The notes under the pieces were generated by a model, which ran no database searches, had not been told where the DNA came from, and saw only the letters and a list, made by a program, of their open reading frames with translations. Of a DNA stretch of 64,000 nucleotides, positions 36,630-45,666 are shown piece by piece. The DNA lies in contig JAUHVR010000006.1 of assembly GCA_030424865.1 (NCBI GenBank), forward strand, positions 62,001 through 126,000, in the 5' to 3' direction. The stretch's first letter is position 1. Each line of letters opens with the position of its first letter. The stretch is from Alphaproteobacteria bacterium (GTDB lineage Bacteria > Pseudomonadota > Alphaproteobacteria > Rhodobacterales > Rhodobacteraceae). Made by a program: the position numbers and the translations under genes.

Positions 36630-36675
36630 GTTCACGCGTGAACGTATTGCATGCAAGATGTGTTCACGAAAGAAC
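36630..36675. promoter_or_regulatory. Three palindromes upstream of the winged-helix/sulfurylase gene
   Basis: GTTCACGCGTGAAC (36630-36643, perfect), TTGCATGCAA (36647-36656, perfect) and GTTCACGAAAGAAC (36662-36675, GTTC/GAAC arms). The two GTTCAC boxes have centres 32 bases apart, about three helical turns, and begin 21 bases upstream of the start codon. Likely operators, possibly for the gene's own winged-helix domain. Confidence 0.6.
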
Positions 36676-36781
36676 AAACTTGACGCAGGTGGCGAAAAAT
36701 AGCCGGTGGTGCCAGAAAAATGTGCGGATGTTTCCGCTAACATTCAAGTCTGAGAGGCCTGAACCCTTATCCAGCCCGAAT

Positions 36782-37117
36782 TTAGCCTTCTAGACCCCAA
36801 CCGTCTGGTTTGAATCCGTGGGCCAAAGCTTCCTTGGTTGCGACTTCTTCGCCGATCCAGATCGACATCGCGGTGACGGCAGATTCCGGAAGTGTCGCGA
36901 TCAGGTAGGGGGGATCTTCGTCAGTCTCGCCCTCGACCCACTGACAGTCGTACCCGGCCTTGGACAGTGTGTCGGCCAGAGGACGCCAATCGGCGTCCTC
37001 GGAAGCCGGCACAAGGAAATAATCGATGTCAGCCTCGTCCGGTAGCCCGTGCTCTGACGACAGCTCTGCAAAGGTCGCAAAGGTTTCTTCGCGTTGCGCG
37101 TCAAGATCATGGGCCAT
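36782..37117 (-). CDS. rraB: Ribonuclease E inhibitor RraB family protein
   Basis: 111 aa from MAHDLDAQREETFATFAELS. DEADIDYFLVPASEDADWRP, then LADTLSKAGYDCQWVEGETD, is the RraB pattern; in E. coli RraB binds RNase E and changes RNA turnover. Lies directly downstream of trxB on the same strand, 7 bases after its stop, so co-transcribed. Confidence 0.82.
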   Translation of the reverse strand: MAHDLDAQREETFATFAELSSEHGLPDEADIDYFLVPASEDADWRPLADTLSKAGYDCQWVEGETDEDPPYLIATLPESAVTAMSIWIGEEVATKEALAHGFKPDGWGLEG

Positions 37118-37124
37118 CTGGACC

Positions 37125-38066
37125 TTACTCCTGTTCGGCAAGGAAGCGTTCGGCTTCCAGCGCAGCCATGCAACCCATGCCGGCCGACGTCACCGCCTGA
37201 CGGTATTTGTGGTCTGTCAGGTCACCCGCGGCAAAGACGCCGGGGATCGAGGTTTCGGTGCTGTCGGGCTTGGTCACAACGTAGCCGCCCATGTGGGTTT
37301 CCAGCACATCCTTGACCAGCTCGTTCGCAGGTGCGTGGCCGATTGCGACAAAGACACCCTTGGCCGGGATCTCGGTGATCTCGCCGGTTTTGACGTTCTT
37401 GACCTTCACGCCTTCAACGCCCAGCGGATTGTCGGCGCCGATAACCTCTTCCAGCTGATGGAACCAGAGCGGTTCGATCTTTTCGTTCTTGAAGAGGCGG
37501 TCCTGCAGGATCTTTTCCGCCCGCAACTCGTCGCGGCGGTGGATCAGCGTGACCTTGGAGGCAAAGTTTGTCAGGAACAGCGCCTCTTCGACGGCGGTGT
37601 TGCCGCCGCCGATCACAACGATTTCCTGACCGCGATAGAAAAACCCGTCACAGGTTGCACAGGCCGAGACGCCAAAGCCCTTGAACTTTTCTTCGGAGGG
37701 CAGCCCCAGCCATTTCGCACGTGCGCCGGTCGCCAAGATGACCGCATCCGCCGTGTAGGTCGTGCCGCTGTCGCCGTGGGCGACAAAGGGGCGTTGGTCC
37801 AGCTCAAGCTTGGTGATGATGTCGCCGATGATCTCGGTGCCCATCGCGCGGGCGTGGGCCTCCATGTTGACCATCAGGTCGGGGCCCTGGATTTCGGTAT
37901 GCCCGGGCCAGTTTTCGACCTCGGTTGTGGTGGTCAGCTGCCCGCCGGGCTCGATGCCCTGGACAAGGATCGGGTTCAGCATCGCGCGGCTGGCGTAGAC
38001 GCCGGCGGTGTAGCCGGCGGGGCCGGAACCGATGATCAGAACTTTGGTGTGGCGGGTCTCGGACAT
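37125..38066 (-). CDS. trxB: Thioredoxin-disulfide reductase
   Basis: 313 aa from [20 protein letters not shown], with a GGAGG ribosome site. FAD site [16 protein letters not shown], redox-active [19 protein letters not shown] site [13 protein letters not shown], and [20 protein letters not shown] at the end. Uses NADPH to reduce thioredoxin. Divergent from an Lrp-type regulator. Confidence 0.98.
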   Translation of the reverse strand: MSETRHTKVLIIGSGPAGYTAGVYASRAMLNPILVQGIEPGGQLTTTTEVENWPGHTEIQGPDLMVNMEAHARAMGTEIIGDIITKLELDQRPFVAHGDSGTTYTADAVILATGARAKWLGLPSEEKFKGFGVSACATCDGFFYRGQEIVVIGGGNTAVEEALFLTNFASKVTLIHRRDELRAEKILQDRLFKNEKIEPLWFHQLEEVIGADNPLGVEGVKVKNVKTGEITEIPAKGVFVAIGHAPANELVKDVLETHMGGYVVTKPDSTETSIPGVFAAGDLTDHKYRQAVTSAGMGCMAALEAERFLAEQE

Positions 38067-38226
38067 GGCAGCCTCCTTAAGGTCCCCGCGGATGTATAGG
38101 GCAAGCGGCGCGAGTTCAATCCGCTCAACACGGCTCTGTGACAGGTGCATAGCGCAACGGCATTTGCTGCTCGCGCATGGTGGTAGCGCCACCCTGTTCA
38201 GAATCTTTCGCGGTGTTGAAATATTA

Positions 38227-38254
38227 TTGCGCATCCGCGCTTTGGTGTTATAAC
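38227..38254 (+). promoter_or_regulatory. Promoter of the Lrp/AsnC gene
   Basis: TTGCGC at 38227-38232, a 16-base spacer, TATAAC at 38249-38254. The -10 matches five of six housekeeping bases. It lies 25 bases upstream of the start codon in an A/T-rich stretch. Confidence 0.5.
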
Positions 38255-38279
38255 TTCCGTGAATTTTATGGAGTTTCTG

Positions 38280-38780
38280 ATGCCCGGCACCCGGCTTGAT
38301 CCAATCGACCGCAAAATTCTAGCCGAGCTTCAGGCCGATGGCCGCATGACCAACGTTGAACTGGCGAAGCGTGTGGGTATTTCGGCCCCGCCGTGCCTGC
38401 GCCGCGTGCGAACCTTGGAAGAACAAGGCTACATTCGCGGATATCACGCCGACGTCGATTCCCGCGAGCTGGGCTTCGAGGTGCAGGTCTTTGCCATGGT
38501 CGGCCTGCAAAGTCAGGCAGAGTCGGATCTGAGCGCCTTCGAGGAACGCTGCCGCAACTGGTCGCTGGTCCGCGAATGCCACATGTTGAACGGCGAGGTC
38601 GATTTCATCCTGAAATGCGTGGCGCCCGACCTCAGCACCTTTCAGACGTTCCTGACGTCCGAACTGCTGACGGCCGAAAATGTCGGCAGCGTCAAAACCT
38701 CGCTCGTCATCCGCGGTGCGAAAGACGAGCCAGGTGTGCCGTTTGATGTGTTGGAAGAGCGGCTGAGCCGCTCGGCTTAA
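38280..38780 (+). CDS. Lrp/AsnC family transcriptional regulator
   Basis: 166 aa. I start at [20 protein letters not shown] because GGAG lies six bases before; an upstream GTG (38259) is less likely. The HTH is [20 protein letters not shown] and the RAM ligand domain follows ([32 protein letters not shown]). Binds amino acids as effectors. Divergent from trxB; its targets are not visible. Overlaps the convergent Hint gene by 4 bases. Confidence 0.92.
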   Translation: MPGTRLDPIDRKILAELQADGRMTNVELAKRVGISAPPCLRRVRTLEEQGYIRGYHADVDSRELGFEVQVFAMVGLQSQAESDLSAFEERCRNWSLVRECHMLNGEVDFILKCVAPDLSTFQTFLTSELLTAENVGSVKTSLVIRGAKDEPGVPFDVLEERLSRSA

Positions 38781-39565
38781 AGCCCCAGGCTTTCGATCGT
38801 TTCGCGCGAGGTGCGCGGGAAGATCAGGCCGCCGAATTCTTCGAACATCTCGATCCCCGGGAACATCGACAGAAACAGCGCGCGGACGTTGTGGCCCAGC
38901 GTCGGATCCGCCAGCTTGCCCGGGTGATAGGTTTCCACCTCCAGCCCGCTCAGCGTGACGGTGCTGTGGTTGGCGAGCGCGAAGTTGAACATCTGCACCG
39001 GGCTGGGCGGCGTGATGTCAAAGATACGGTCGCCATCCGTATAGTCCTGGATCGGGGCCAGAACCGCGCTGGCGCCCAAAAGTGTGCGCAGCTTTTCGCG
39101 GCGCACCACCATGCGGGCACCGGGTCCGATCAGCAGGTCCTTCATCGGGGTCGTCGGGCCAAAGGCCTCGGCGGTGACACGGGTCAGGTGCGACAGCGAT
39201 GACGCACCTTCGGCGGTGTTGGGATAGAAGATGGTCGAACCGATCCAGGTCACCTGGGCGGGACCGTCGCGGGTTTCCACAACATCGCCGGGAAAAAGGT
39301 CTTCGATGGCCACGGGGCCATTTGGGGTCGCGACCAGCGTGCCGCGCGCAAAAGCGGCGGTCGCCTCTTCGAAAAGATCGATCGCGGGTGCAACAATCTG
39401 CTCTTGCGAGAAAGACCCGTCGCTCTTGAGAGCGGCGGCCTCGTATCTGCGCATGAGAGAGAGATTGCGACGAGGCCGCCCGTCAGGACGAGAAACATGT
39501 TCCCTGGGAACGTGGAGCGCACTCGTACGGTTCACGCCTTCAGCGTGGGATTTCGGCCAAGCCAT
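38777..39565 (-). CDS. Hint domain protein, splice nucleophile missing
   Basis: 262 aa. A Hint (hedgehog/intein) domain begins around residue 71: AFARGTLVATPNGPVAIEDL, FPGDVVETRDGPAQVTWIGS. In this family the first residue is normally Cys (CF..GT); here it is Ala71. The carboxy end carries VETYHPGKLADPTLGHNVRA and RALFLSMFPGIEMFEEFGGL, as in secreted Hint proteins of Rhodobacteraceae. Without Cys the self-cleavage may be lost or shifted; processing is inference. Confidence 0.82.
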   Translation of the reverse strand: MAWPKSHAEGVNRTSALHVPREHVSRPDGRPRRNLSLMRRYEAAALKSDGSFSQEQIVAPAIDLFEEATAAFARGTLVATPNGPVAIEDLFPGDVVETRDGPAQVTWIGSTIFYPNTAEGASSLSHLTRVTAEAFGPTTPMKDLLIGPGARMVVRREKLRTLLGASAVLAPIQDYTDGDRIFDITPPSPVQMFNFALANHSTVTLSGLEVETYHPGKLADPTLGHNVRALFLSMFPGIEMFEEFGGLIFPRTSRETIESLGL

Positions 39566-40129
39566 GTGATCACCCTTTCAGGTTGGTCACATCCGCGTCG
39601 GCCCCCACCAACAACTACAGAAGGACGTGTTATTACTACAAACCAGAAGGAATTTATGGATATCGCGGGGGTGCGTCAACGATTTGCGTAAATTTTGACG
39701 CTATTTTGCACCAACCGGAATCCAATGCGGACGGGGGCCGCGCATTGTCTCTGGGATGTGCACAGGGCATGCCGGTGTATACCAGCATGCCCCGAATCAC
39801 TCTCTGAATTTGGGTGGTCTCTCAGGTCACCCGCATCCAGGGATAAGATACTCGCGTTGACCGCGATGTGTTTATGACAGCTTTGATGAATCTGGCGCGT
39901 GATTTCATCATTTCGTCCTCGTTAACCAAGCTCCACGCCCTGCGGCGTTGAAGTGTTTATCGCAAACAACTTGGGCAGAGATTTGACGTTTGATGAAAAA
40001 ACGACGGATGCTCCCGAACGGTAGAGAATACCGCGGGATGACAGGTTAGTATGTTGTTTTTGCTAGGTTTTCAGGATCGCGTCTGCAGCAACGGGTCCTG
40101 AGGGGGCAGCGGGTGTTTGTCAAAAATAT
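39566..40129. other. Noncoding, A/T-richer intergenic stretch with a strong hairpin
   Basis: About 560 bases with no convincing gene on either strand. Base composition is clearly more A/T-rich than the flanks. A hairpin GGGCATGC-C-GGT-gtat-ACC-A-GCATGCCC sits at 39765-39792. Short frames lack ribosome sites. It ends at a two-way terminator (40130). A small RNA reading toward that terminator is possible but not shown. Confidence 0.4.
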
Positions 40130-40161
40130 GGCAGACGGTTCCCCGTCTGCCTGGGTTTTTT
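40130..40161. terminator. Bidirectional rho-independent terminator
   Basis: GGCAGACGG-TTCC-CCGTCTGCC, 9-bp stem, followed on the + strand by TGGGTTTTTT and on the minus strand by ATATTTTTG. Serves the 47-aa gene on the minus strand, and would stop any + transcript from the upstream region. Confidence 0.85.
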
Positions 40162-40265
40162 CCGGTGATCCGAAAAGGATCGATGTTTAGCGCTGGATGA
40201 GTCGCCTTGGCGATTCTCCCGATCCCTCACCCATCACCGGAATGGCAGCCGGCAATGGAGGCAAA

Positions 40266-40409
40266 TCAGGCGCGCTTCAGTTCCATCGGCTTGACGGTGC
40301 GGGCTGCAACGAAAGCCGCACGACGTGCGCCGCGTTCCCAAGGCATCGACACGTGGGTCGTCTTGGCGGTTTTCACGACGGACATCAGAAAGCGGTTACG
40401 CGATTTCAT
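40266..40409 (-). CDS. Small Arg/Lys-rich protein, 47 aa
   Basis: MKSRNRFLMSVVKTAKTTHV, ending KPMELKRA, with an AAGGAG site eight bases before the ATG and a terminator about 105 bases after the stop. The MPWERGARRAAFVAARTVKP segment (W plus an Arg cluster) looks like a conserved small protein type of this family of bacteria as I remember it. Basic and helical, possibly nucleic-acid- or membrane-binding; no domain known. Confidence 0.65.
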   Translation of the reverse strand: MKSRNRFLMSVVKTAKTTHVSMPWERGARRAAFVAARTVKPMELKRA

Positions 40410-40622
40410 AAGCTTGCTCCTTGTTAAGCGACCGCGTCACTTTTCGGCGCGGACAGGATCAATATGAAACGACTTTGGGGCGGGTTCTGGGCGGTTTTCC
40501 GTTAACTTTGGGAAAATTGAAGGCATTTTGAGGATGGGCTGCCCGAGTTGACTAACATATTGATTATAAGCGGAAAATACAGAAAAAGAGATGTCGAAGG
40601 CCGGAATCTACGTCAAATTGGG

Positions 40623-40657
40623 TCAAAATGAGGCAGGGTTTGGCCCCATTCTGCCTC
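40623..40657 (-). terminator. Terminator overlapping the pgeF stop codon
   Basis: GAGGCAG / CTGCCTC, 7-bp stem with a 14-base loop at 40630-40657, followed on the minus strand by ATTTTGACC. Overlaps the stop of pgeF; moderate strength. Confidence 0.55.
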
Positions 40658-41411
40658 AGAGTCGGATCATCGAGATCAGGCGCCCGTAGTCGACTTCGCC
40701 CAGGTGGGTCGAACGACGAAACGAATAAAAGCGGTCGGGTTCGGAATAGGTGCAATGACGCGTCCATTCCGCCTGTACTCCTGCGCGACGCAGCCGGTAC
40801 AACCCGTACGATGGCAGATCAAAATGCAGCCGGTCCGCGTGGCCATTTGCAAAGAAGCGTGCGTTTTCGGGATCGTCGTCCAGAAAGTCGTCCAGAAACT
40901 CGGGACCGACCTCGTAGGCGCGCTGGCTGATCGACGGGCCGATGGTGACGCGGATGCTGTCCCGTTCCGCGCCCAACGCTTCCATCGCCTCGATCGTGTT
41001 CTCAAGCACCCCGGCCAGTGCACCGCGCCATCCGGCGTGGGCGGCCCCGACCACCCCGTTGTCCAGATCGGCGAAAAGAACCGGCTGGCAATCCGCGGTC
41101 AGGATCGCAAGGGCCACGCCCGGCGTACGGGTCACCAGCGCATCGGCCTTTGGGCGGTCCTCGCCCAGCGGGCTGTCCACTGTCAGAACGTCTGCCGAAT
41201 GGATCTGGTGCACACTGGCCATCTGGTCCGGCTCAAGATCCATGGCCTGTGCCGCGCGGGTCCGGTTGATCGCCACCATCTCGGCCTGGTCCGAAGATCC
41301 CAGCCCGCAGTTCAGCCCGGCGAACACACCCGAAGACGCACCGCCGCGCCGGGTAAAGAACCCGTGCTTTAGCGGGGCCAGCTGATCAGAGGTGATGATC
41401 TCGAGCGTCAT
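40656..41411 (-). CDS. pgeF: Peptidoglycan editing factor / purine nucleoside phosphorylase-like (YfiH)
   Basis: 251 aa. Hallmarks: KHGFFTRRGGASSGVFAGLN, VHQIHSADVL, LTADCQPVLFADLDNGVVGA, HAGWRGALAGV; the His/Cys cluster binds zinc. Family members act on purine nucleosides, and E. coli YfiH keeps peptidoglycan precursors correct. The start overlaps the end of the methyltransferase (ATGA), so it is the last gene of lgt-midA-pgeF. Confidence 0.93.
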   Translation of the reverse strand: MTLEIITSDQLAPLKHGFFTRRGGASSGVFAGLNCGLGSSDQAEMVAINRTRAAQAMDLEPDQMASVHQIHSADVLTVDSPLGEDRPKADALVTRTPGVALAILTADCQPVLFADLDNGVVGAAHAGWRGALAGVLENTIEAMEALGAERDSIRVTIGPSISQRAYEVGPEFLDDFLDDDPENARFFANGHADRLHFDLPSYGLYRLRRAGVQAEWTRHCTYSEPDRFYSFRRSTHLGEVDYGRLISMIRL

Positions 41412-42469
41412 GTCTCAAGTCCGGGTGGTGGAGTTCGGCCGCCCTGGTACAGGCCCAGAACTTTGAACAGCGTCCCCATTTCATCGGGGTGGGTCAACCT
41501 GCGATGTGCTGCGATGTGCGATTTCAGCGCCGCGCCGGTCAAGCCATTGGCAAGTGTCTGCGCGCGGGGCGTGATGCCCAGCCGTTCCAGAAACACCCCT
41601 TGCTGGGTCAGTCGCGTGTGGGCGCAACGCGCCGCGCGGGCCACGGCTTCGAAGTCCACATGTGCGGTCAGGTCGGCCTGGCCCGGCGCCGCCAGCGGGT
41701 CGACCTTTTGATGGTTTTGCAGCGCCTGAAACGTGTCGCCAAGGCTGTGCCAATCGCCGTAGTCGATGATCAGCGCCGCGCCGCCGTGGGTTTCAATCCG
41801 GTTCGACAGCACCTCGATCACGCCCGGCAGTTGCGGGCAAAGTTCGATCAGATCGCCGTCTTGCGTCGTCTCCAGCCGGTCGGCGAGCAGCGGATAGGGG
41901 GCAGCGTCTGACAGGCCGAAGGTCAGTCTTTCACCGTCCAGCCCGACCACCTTTTCCCGCCATCCGTCCCCGCTGCGCAGGAACTGGCGGATTGGCAGGG
42001 CGTCGAGGAATTCGTTGGCGATCAGGAACAGCGGTGCTTCGGGCAGGTCGGCGACGGCGTCGTGCCATGTCGGGTCAAACGCGCCCAGCGTCTCGGCTTG
42101 CGCTTGTTTCAGATGCGCCGAGGCTTCGACCAGATGCACCCGGGCGGCGGCGTGAAAACCCGGCACCGCACGGGTGGCACGCAGGATGTCGGCCATCAGG
42201 GTGCCGCGTCCGGGACCAAGCTCGGCCAGAACAAAGCTGCCCGGCGCGCCTGCGTCCATCCAGCTTTGCGCCAGACACAGGCCAATCAGCTCGCCGAACA
42301 TCTGGCTGATCTCGGGCGAGGTGGTGAAGTCCCCCGCAGCACCTAGCGGATCGCGGGTGCTGTAATACCCGTGTTCGGGGTGCAGCAGACAGAGCGCCAT
42401 ATAGTCGGCGATTGTCATTGGGCCGGTCCGCGCAATCTGTGCGGCCAGGATCGGGTACAGGGGCGTCAT
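41408..42469 (-). CDS. SAM-dependent methyltransferase, MidA/NDUFAF7 type
   Basis: 353 aa from [74 protein letters not shown] and [15 protein letters not shown] match DUF185/MidA proteins, which in eukaryotes methylate an Arg of a complex I subunit. Starts with ATGA overlap on lgt and ends with ATGA overlap on pgeF. Target in bacteria unproven. Confidence 0.92.
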   Translation of the reverse strand: MTPLYPILAAQIARTGPMTIADYMALCLLHPEHGYYSTRDPLGAAGDFTTSPEISQMFGELIGLCLAQSWMDAGAPGSFVLAELGPGRGTLMADILRATRAVPGFHAAARVHLVEASAHLKQAQAETLGAFDPTWHDAVADLPEAPLFLIANEFLDALPIRQFLRSGDGWREKVVGLDGERLTFGLSDAAPYPLLADRLETTQDGDLIELCPQLPGVIEVLSNRIETHGGAALIIDYGDWHSLGDTFQALQNHQKVDPLAAPGQADLTAHVDFEAVARAARCAHTRLTQQGVFLERLGITPRAQTLANGLTGAALKSHIAAHRRLTHPDEMGTLFKVLGLYQGGRTPPPGLET

Positions 42470-43368
42470 GCGGTGGCGGTCCGTGCCTGTCTCAGCGCCC
42501 AAAGGATCGCCAACCCGCCGCCAAGGATCATCGGCAGGGTCAGCAGCTGTCCCATGGTCAGGCCATAGCCGTCAATGTGCAGCGCCAGACCCAGCGGGTT
42601 GCCGGGCGACTGGAACTGAATGTCAGGTTGGCGAAAGAACTCGACGATGAAGCGCCCGATCCCGTAGCCGGCAAAGAAGGTGCCTGCAACCAGCGCCGGA
42701 CGCTTCAGCGCACCGCGCCGAAATGCCAACCACAACAGAACAGCGCCCAGAAGCAGGCCCTCCAACGCCGCTTCATACAGCTGCGAAGGATGGCGCGCGC
42801 AAAGCTCGCCAATTGCCTGACCGCAATCCTGCGCCAGCGATCCGGGAAAGATCACGCCCCAGGGCGCATCGGTCGGACGGCCCCAAAGCTCGGCATTCAC
42901 AAAATTCGCAATCCGCCCCAACAACAGGCCGACGGGCGTCGCCATCGCCAGCATGTCCGAGGCCGAAGCCAATGGGATCGCGTTCCGCCGGCAGTATATA
43001 TAGGTCGCAACGGCGACCCCCAGCAGCCCGCCGTGAAAGGCCATGCCGCCCTGCCAGATCTGCAGGATCTGTCCGGGGTTGGCCAGGTAGAACCCGGGCT
43101 GGTAGAACAGGACAAATCCCAGCCGCCCGCCCAGCACCACGCCGAGGATGATCCAGGTCAGGATGTCCTCGACCTGCCGGGGTGTCATGGGCGGCGTGTC
43201 ATTGGGCCAAAGCGCCGGGCGTTTCACCGCCGCCACCGCCAAACGCCAGCCGATCAGCAGCCCGGCGATATAGGCAAGCGCGTACCAGCGCAGGGCGAAC
43301 TCGATACCGAAAAACGAGATCGAAAAGATCTCGGACGAAATGTCGGGGAATGGAATGCCTGCCTGCAT
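42466..43368 (-). CDS. lgt: Prolipoprotein diacylglyceryl transferase
   Basis: 300 aa from [20 protein letters not shown]. Multi-span inner-membrane enzyme that transfers diacylglyceryl to lipobox Cys. Seen: [64 protein letters not shown] and [13 protein letters not shown], the Lgt signatures. First gene of a coupled three-gene set. Confidence 0.97.
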   Translation of the reverse strand: MQAGIPFPDISSEIFSISFFGIEFALRWYALAYIAGLLIGWRLAVAAVKRPALWPNDTPPMTPRQVEDILTWIILGVVLGGRLGFVLFYQPGFYLANPGQILQIWQGGMAFHGGLLGVAVATYIYCRRNAIPLASASDMLAMATPVGLLLGRIANFVNAELWGRPTDAPWGVIFPGSLAQDCGQAIGELCARHPSQLYEAALEGLLLGAVLLWLAFRRGALKRPALVAGTFFAGYGIGRFIVEFFRQPDIQFQSPGNPLGLALHIDGYGLTMGQLLTLPMILGGGLAILWALRQARTATA

Positions 43369-43463
43369 TGCGTCTCTGTGCCTCGGGATTTGGGGCGAAG
43401 TCAACCTTGTGACTCGGCGCATTGCCGCCCATATAAGAGGCCAGTGTAACGGCGGAGAGTCCC

Positions 43464-43709
43464 ATGCAGACGCGCAACAAGTTTTTCGACGACATGTCGC
43501 AATTGATGACCAACGCAATGGGCGTCGCACAGGGCGCGCGGGAAGAGGCCGAAACAGCGCTGAAGTCGATGATGGACCGCTGGTTGGCGGACCGCGATTT
43601 CGTGACGCGCGAAGAATTCGACGCCGTCCGGGCGATGGCGCAAAAAGCCCGCGAAGAGAACGAAGCGCTGAAAGCGCGGCTTGATGCGTTGGAAGAAAAG
43701 CAAGGTTAA
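43464..43709 (+). CDS. Ubiquinone biosynthesis accessory factor UbiK family
   Basis: 81 aa. [20 protein letters not shown], then [20 protein letters not shown] and [15 protein letters not shown]: a helical BMFP-type protein with a C-terminal coiled coil. UbiK assists ubiquinone synthesis in E. coli. Divergent from lgt. Confidence 0.88.
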   Translation: MQTRNKFFDDMSQLMTNAMGVAQGAREEAETALKSMMDRWLADRDFVTREEFDAVRAMAQKAREENEALKARLDALEEKQG

Positions 43710-43721
43710 CAACACGTTAAC
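43706..43721. promoter_or_regulatory. CtrA-box-like motif TTAA-N7-TTAAC
   Basis: TTAA, CAACACG, TTAA then C. It matches the classical CtrA consensus TTAA-N7-TTAAC exactly, but it straddles the stop of the UbiK gene and no promoter is evident close by. May be chance. Confidence 0.3.
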
Positions 43722-43739
43722 GCGAGCACCGGAGCGAGT

Positions 43740-43770
43740 AAGGGCCTGACCCGGGCGGGGCGGGCCTTTT
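43740..43770 (+). terminator. Rho-independent terminator after the UbiK gene
   Basis: AAGGGCC / GGGCCTT, 7-base arms with one central mismatch and a GC-rich loop, followed by TT at the stem end and TTTTG. About 30 bases after the stop. Confidence 0.6.
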
Positions 43771-43988
43771 GTCTGTCGAACCGTTGTCTTACGCCCACTA
43801 TCTCGGCTGATTCGCTGCCTTGTCCACAATAATTTGGGGTTATCCCAAAGTTTTGGCTTTACACGGGGACTCCAACACAGGCACCATATCTCGTAAGGGG
43901 GGCGGAAACCTCCGCACCTTCTAGAGCAGGCACCTAGCGCTTGGGCGCTGCCATGACCCAGGCGCTACATAACAAATGAGGTGGCGCC

Positions 43989-44489
43989 ATGGCCCTGTCC
44001 GAGCAGTATCTGGAAGAAGACCTTCACCCTATCGACATCGTCGAACACATTGCGGAACACCACGAGTGGGATTTTGACCGCATTGCCGAAGATCAGATCG
44101 CCATGGCGGTCGAAGCGCAATGGCGCACCTATTCCATCACGCTGGCCTGGTCGGGGTACGACGAAACGCTGCGGATGATCTGTACCTTTGAAATGGAGCC
44201 GCCCGAAGAACGTCTTCCGGCGATTTACGAGGGTCTGAACGTCATCAACGACCAATGCTGGGCGGGGGCGTTCAGCTATTGGAAGGCGCAAAAGCTGATG
44301 GTCTACAAATACGGCCTTGTGCTGGCGGGCGGGCAGGTGGCCAGCCCGGATCAGATCAACACCATGATCTCGGCCGCGGTTCTCAGCGCCGAGCGGTATT
44401 ACCCCGCATTTCAGCTGATTGCCTGGGGCGATCGGGACCCGCAGGATGCAATGCAGGTCGCCATTGCAGAGGCCTACGGACGGGCGTAA
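43989..44489 (+). CDS. YbjN domain protein
   Basis: 166 aa; GAGG before the ATG. EQYLEEDLHPIDIVEHIAEH, MICTFEMEPPEERLPAIYEG and MVYKYGLVLAGGQ are typical of YbjN-type stress-linked proteins, whose biochemical role is not known. Upstream gap of 280 bases holds a terminator and a small TTGGG-GTTAT-CCCAA inverted repeat (43834-43848). First of a forward set with proC. Confidence 0.85.
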   Translation: MALSEQYLEEDLHPIDIVEHIAEHHEWDFDRIAEDQIAMAVEAQWRTYSITLAWSGYDETLRMICTFEMEPPEERLPAIYEGLNVINDQCWAGAFSYWKAQKLMVYKYGLVLAGGQVASPDQINTMISAAVLSAERYYPAFQLIAWGDRDPQDAMQVAIAEAYGRA

Positions 44490-44519
44490 CACTTCCCCCA
44501 AACGGGTATCGGGGGATGT

Positions 44520-45335
44520 ATGGGATTTTCAGAGATAGAGCGTCGCGGTCTGGTTTTGCTGGGCTGCGGCAAGATGGGCTCGGCCATGTTGGCTGGCTGG
44601 CTGGACGGCGGGTTGCCCGCGACCTCGGTCTGGGTGAATGACCCGTTTCCTTCGGACTGGCTGTCGGCGCAGGGCGTGCATCTGAACGGCGATCTGCCTG
44701 CGGACCCCGCGATCGTGCTTGTGGCCGTAAAGCCGCAGATGATGGCCGAGGCTCTGCCGTCCTTGCAGGCGCTGGGAAATGGGACGACCGTCTTTCTGTC
44801 GGTTGCGGCCGGGATCACCATCGCAACCTACGAAGACCTGCTGGGCGCACAGACGCCGATCGTGCGCGCCATGCCCAACACGCCTGCCGCGGTAGGCAAG
44901 GGCATCACGGCCATTGTCGGCAATGCCAACACGGACGAGGCAACTCTGGACATGGCCGAGGGTCTGCTGAGTGCCGTCGGCCAGGTCGTCCGGCTGGACG
45001 GCGAAGATCAGATGGACGCGGTGACAGGCGTCAGCGGTTCTGGTCCTGCCTATGTGTTCCACATGATCGAATGCCTTGCCGCCGCGGGCGAGGCGCAGGG
45101 GCTTTCGCCCGACCTTGCCATGGCGCTGGCCAAGGCGACTGTCGCCGGTGCAGGCGCCCTTGCGGAAGCCGCCGACGAGGACCCCGCCCAGTTGCGCCGC
45201 AATGTGACCAGCCCCAATGGCACCACTCAAGCCGGGCTTGAGGTGCTGATGGACGAAAGCAAGGGCCTGCCGCCCTTGATGGCGCAAACCGTGGCTGCGG
45301 CCACCACACGATCCAAGGAGCTGGCCGGTGGCTGA
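44520..45335 (+). CDS. proC: Pyrroline-5-carboxylate reductase
   Basis: 271 aa, last step of proline synthesis with NAD(P)H. VLLGCGKMGSAMLAGWLDGG (Rossmann), VAVKPQMM, RAMPNTPAAVGKGITAIVGN, and the ProC box VTGVSGSGPAYVFHMIECLA with NVTSPNGTTQAGLEVLMDES. Overlaps the next gene by 8 bases. Confidence 0.97.
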   Translation: MGFSEIERRGLVLLGCGKMGSAMLAGWLDGGLPATSVWVNDPFPSDWLSAQGVHLNGDLPADPAIVLVAVKPQMMAEALPSLQALGNGTTVFLSVAAGITIATYEDLLGAQTPIVRAMPNTPAAVGKGITAIVGNANTDEATLDMAEGLLSAVGQVVRLDGEDQMDAVTGVSGSGPAYVFHMIECLAAAGEAQGLSPDLAMALAKATVAGAGALAEAADEDPAQLRRNVTSPNGTTQAGLEVLMDESKGLPPLMAQTVAAATTRSKELAGG

Positions 45336-45666
45336 AATCACGTTCGATGACTTCATGAAGGTCGACATCCGTGTCGGCACCGTTCTGCGGGCCGAACCCT
45401 ACCCCGAAGCGCGCAAACCCGCGATCAAGGTCTGGGTCGATTTCGGGCCCGAGATTGGCGAACGCAAAAGCTCGGCCCAGATCACGCAGCATTACACGCC
45501 CGAGGATCTGGTCGGAAAACAGGTTATCGGCGTGGTCAACTTCCCGCCGCGCCAGATTGGCAAATTCATGTCCGAGGTGCTGATCCTTGGCCTGCATGAT
45601 GCCGACAACGCGGTTGTTCTGCTGTCGCCCGACCACCCCGCCCCCAACGGAGCCCGAATGTGTTGA
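45328..45666 (+). CDS. tRNA-binding domain protein, CsaA-like
   Basis: 112 aa. GTG start with AAGGAG eight bases before. ITFDDFMKVDIRVGTVLRAE, AIKVWVDFGPEIGERKSSAQ and VNFPPRQIGKFMSEVLILGL are the OB-fold of CsaA and the C-terminal domain of MetRS. In Bacillus CsaA is a chaperone/tRNA-binding protein. Coupled to both neighbours by overlaps. Confidence 0.9.
   Translation: MAEITFDDFMKVDIRVGTVLRAEPYPEARKPAIKVWVDFGPEIGERKSSAQITQHYTPEDLVGKQVIGVVNFPPRQIGKFMSEVLILGLHDADNAVVLLSPDHPAPNGARMC

Noticed and set aside
40207..40467. 86-aa frame on the + strand
   Set aside because: Overlaps the better-supported 47-aa minus-strand gene and has no ribosome site.
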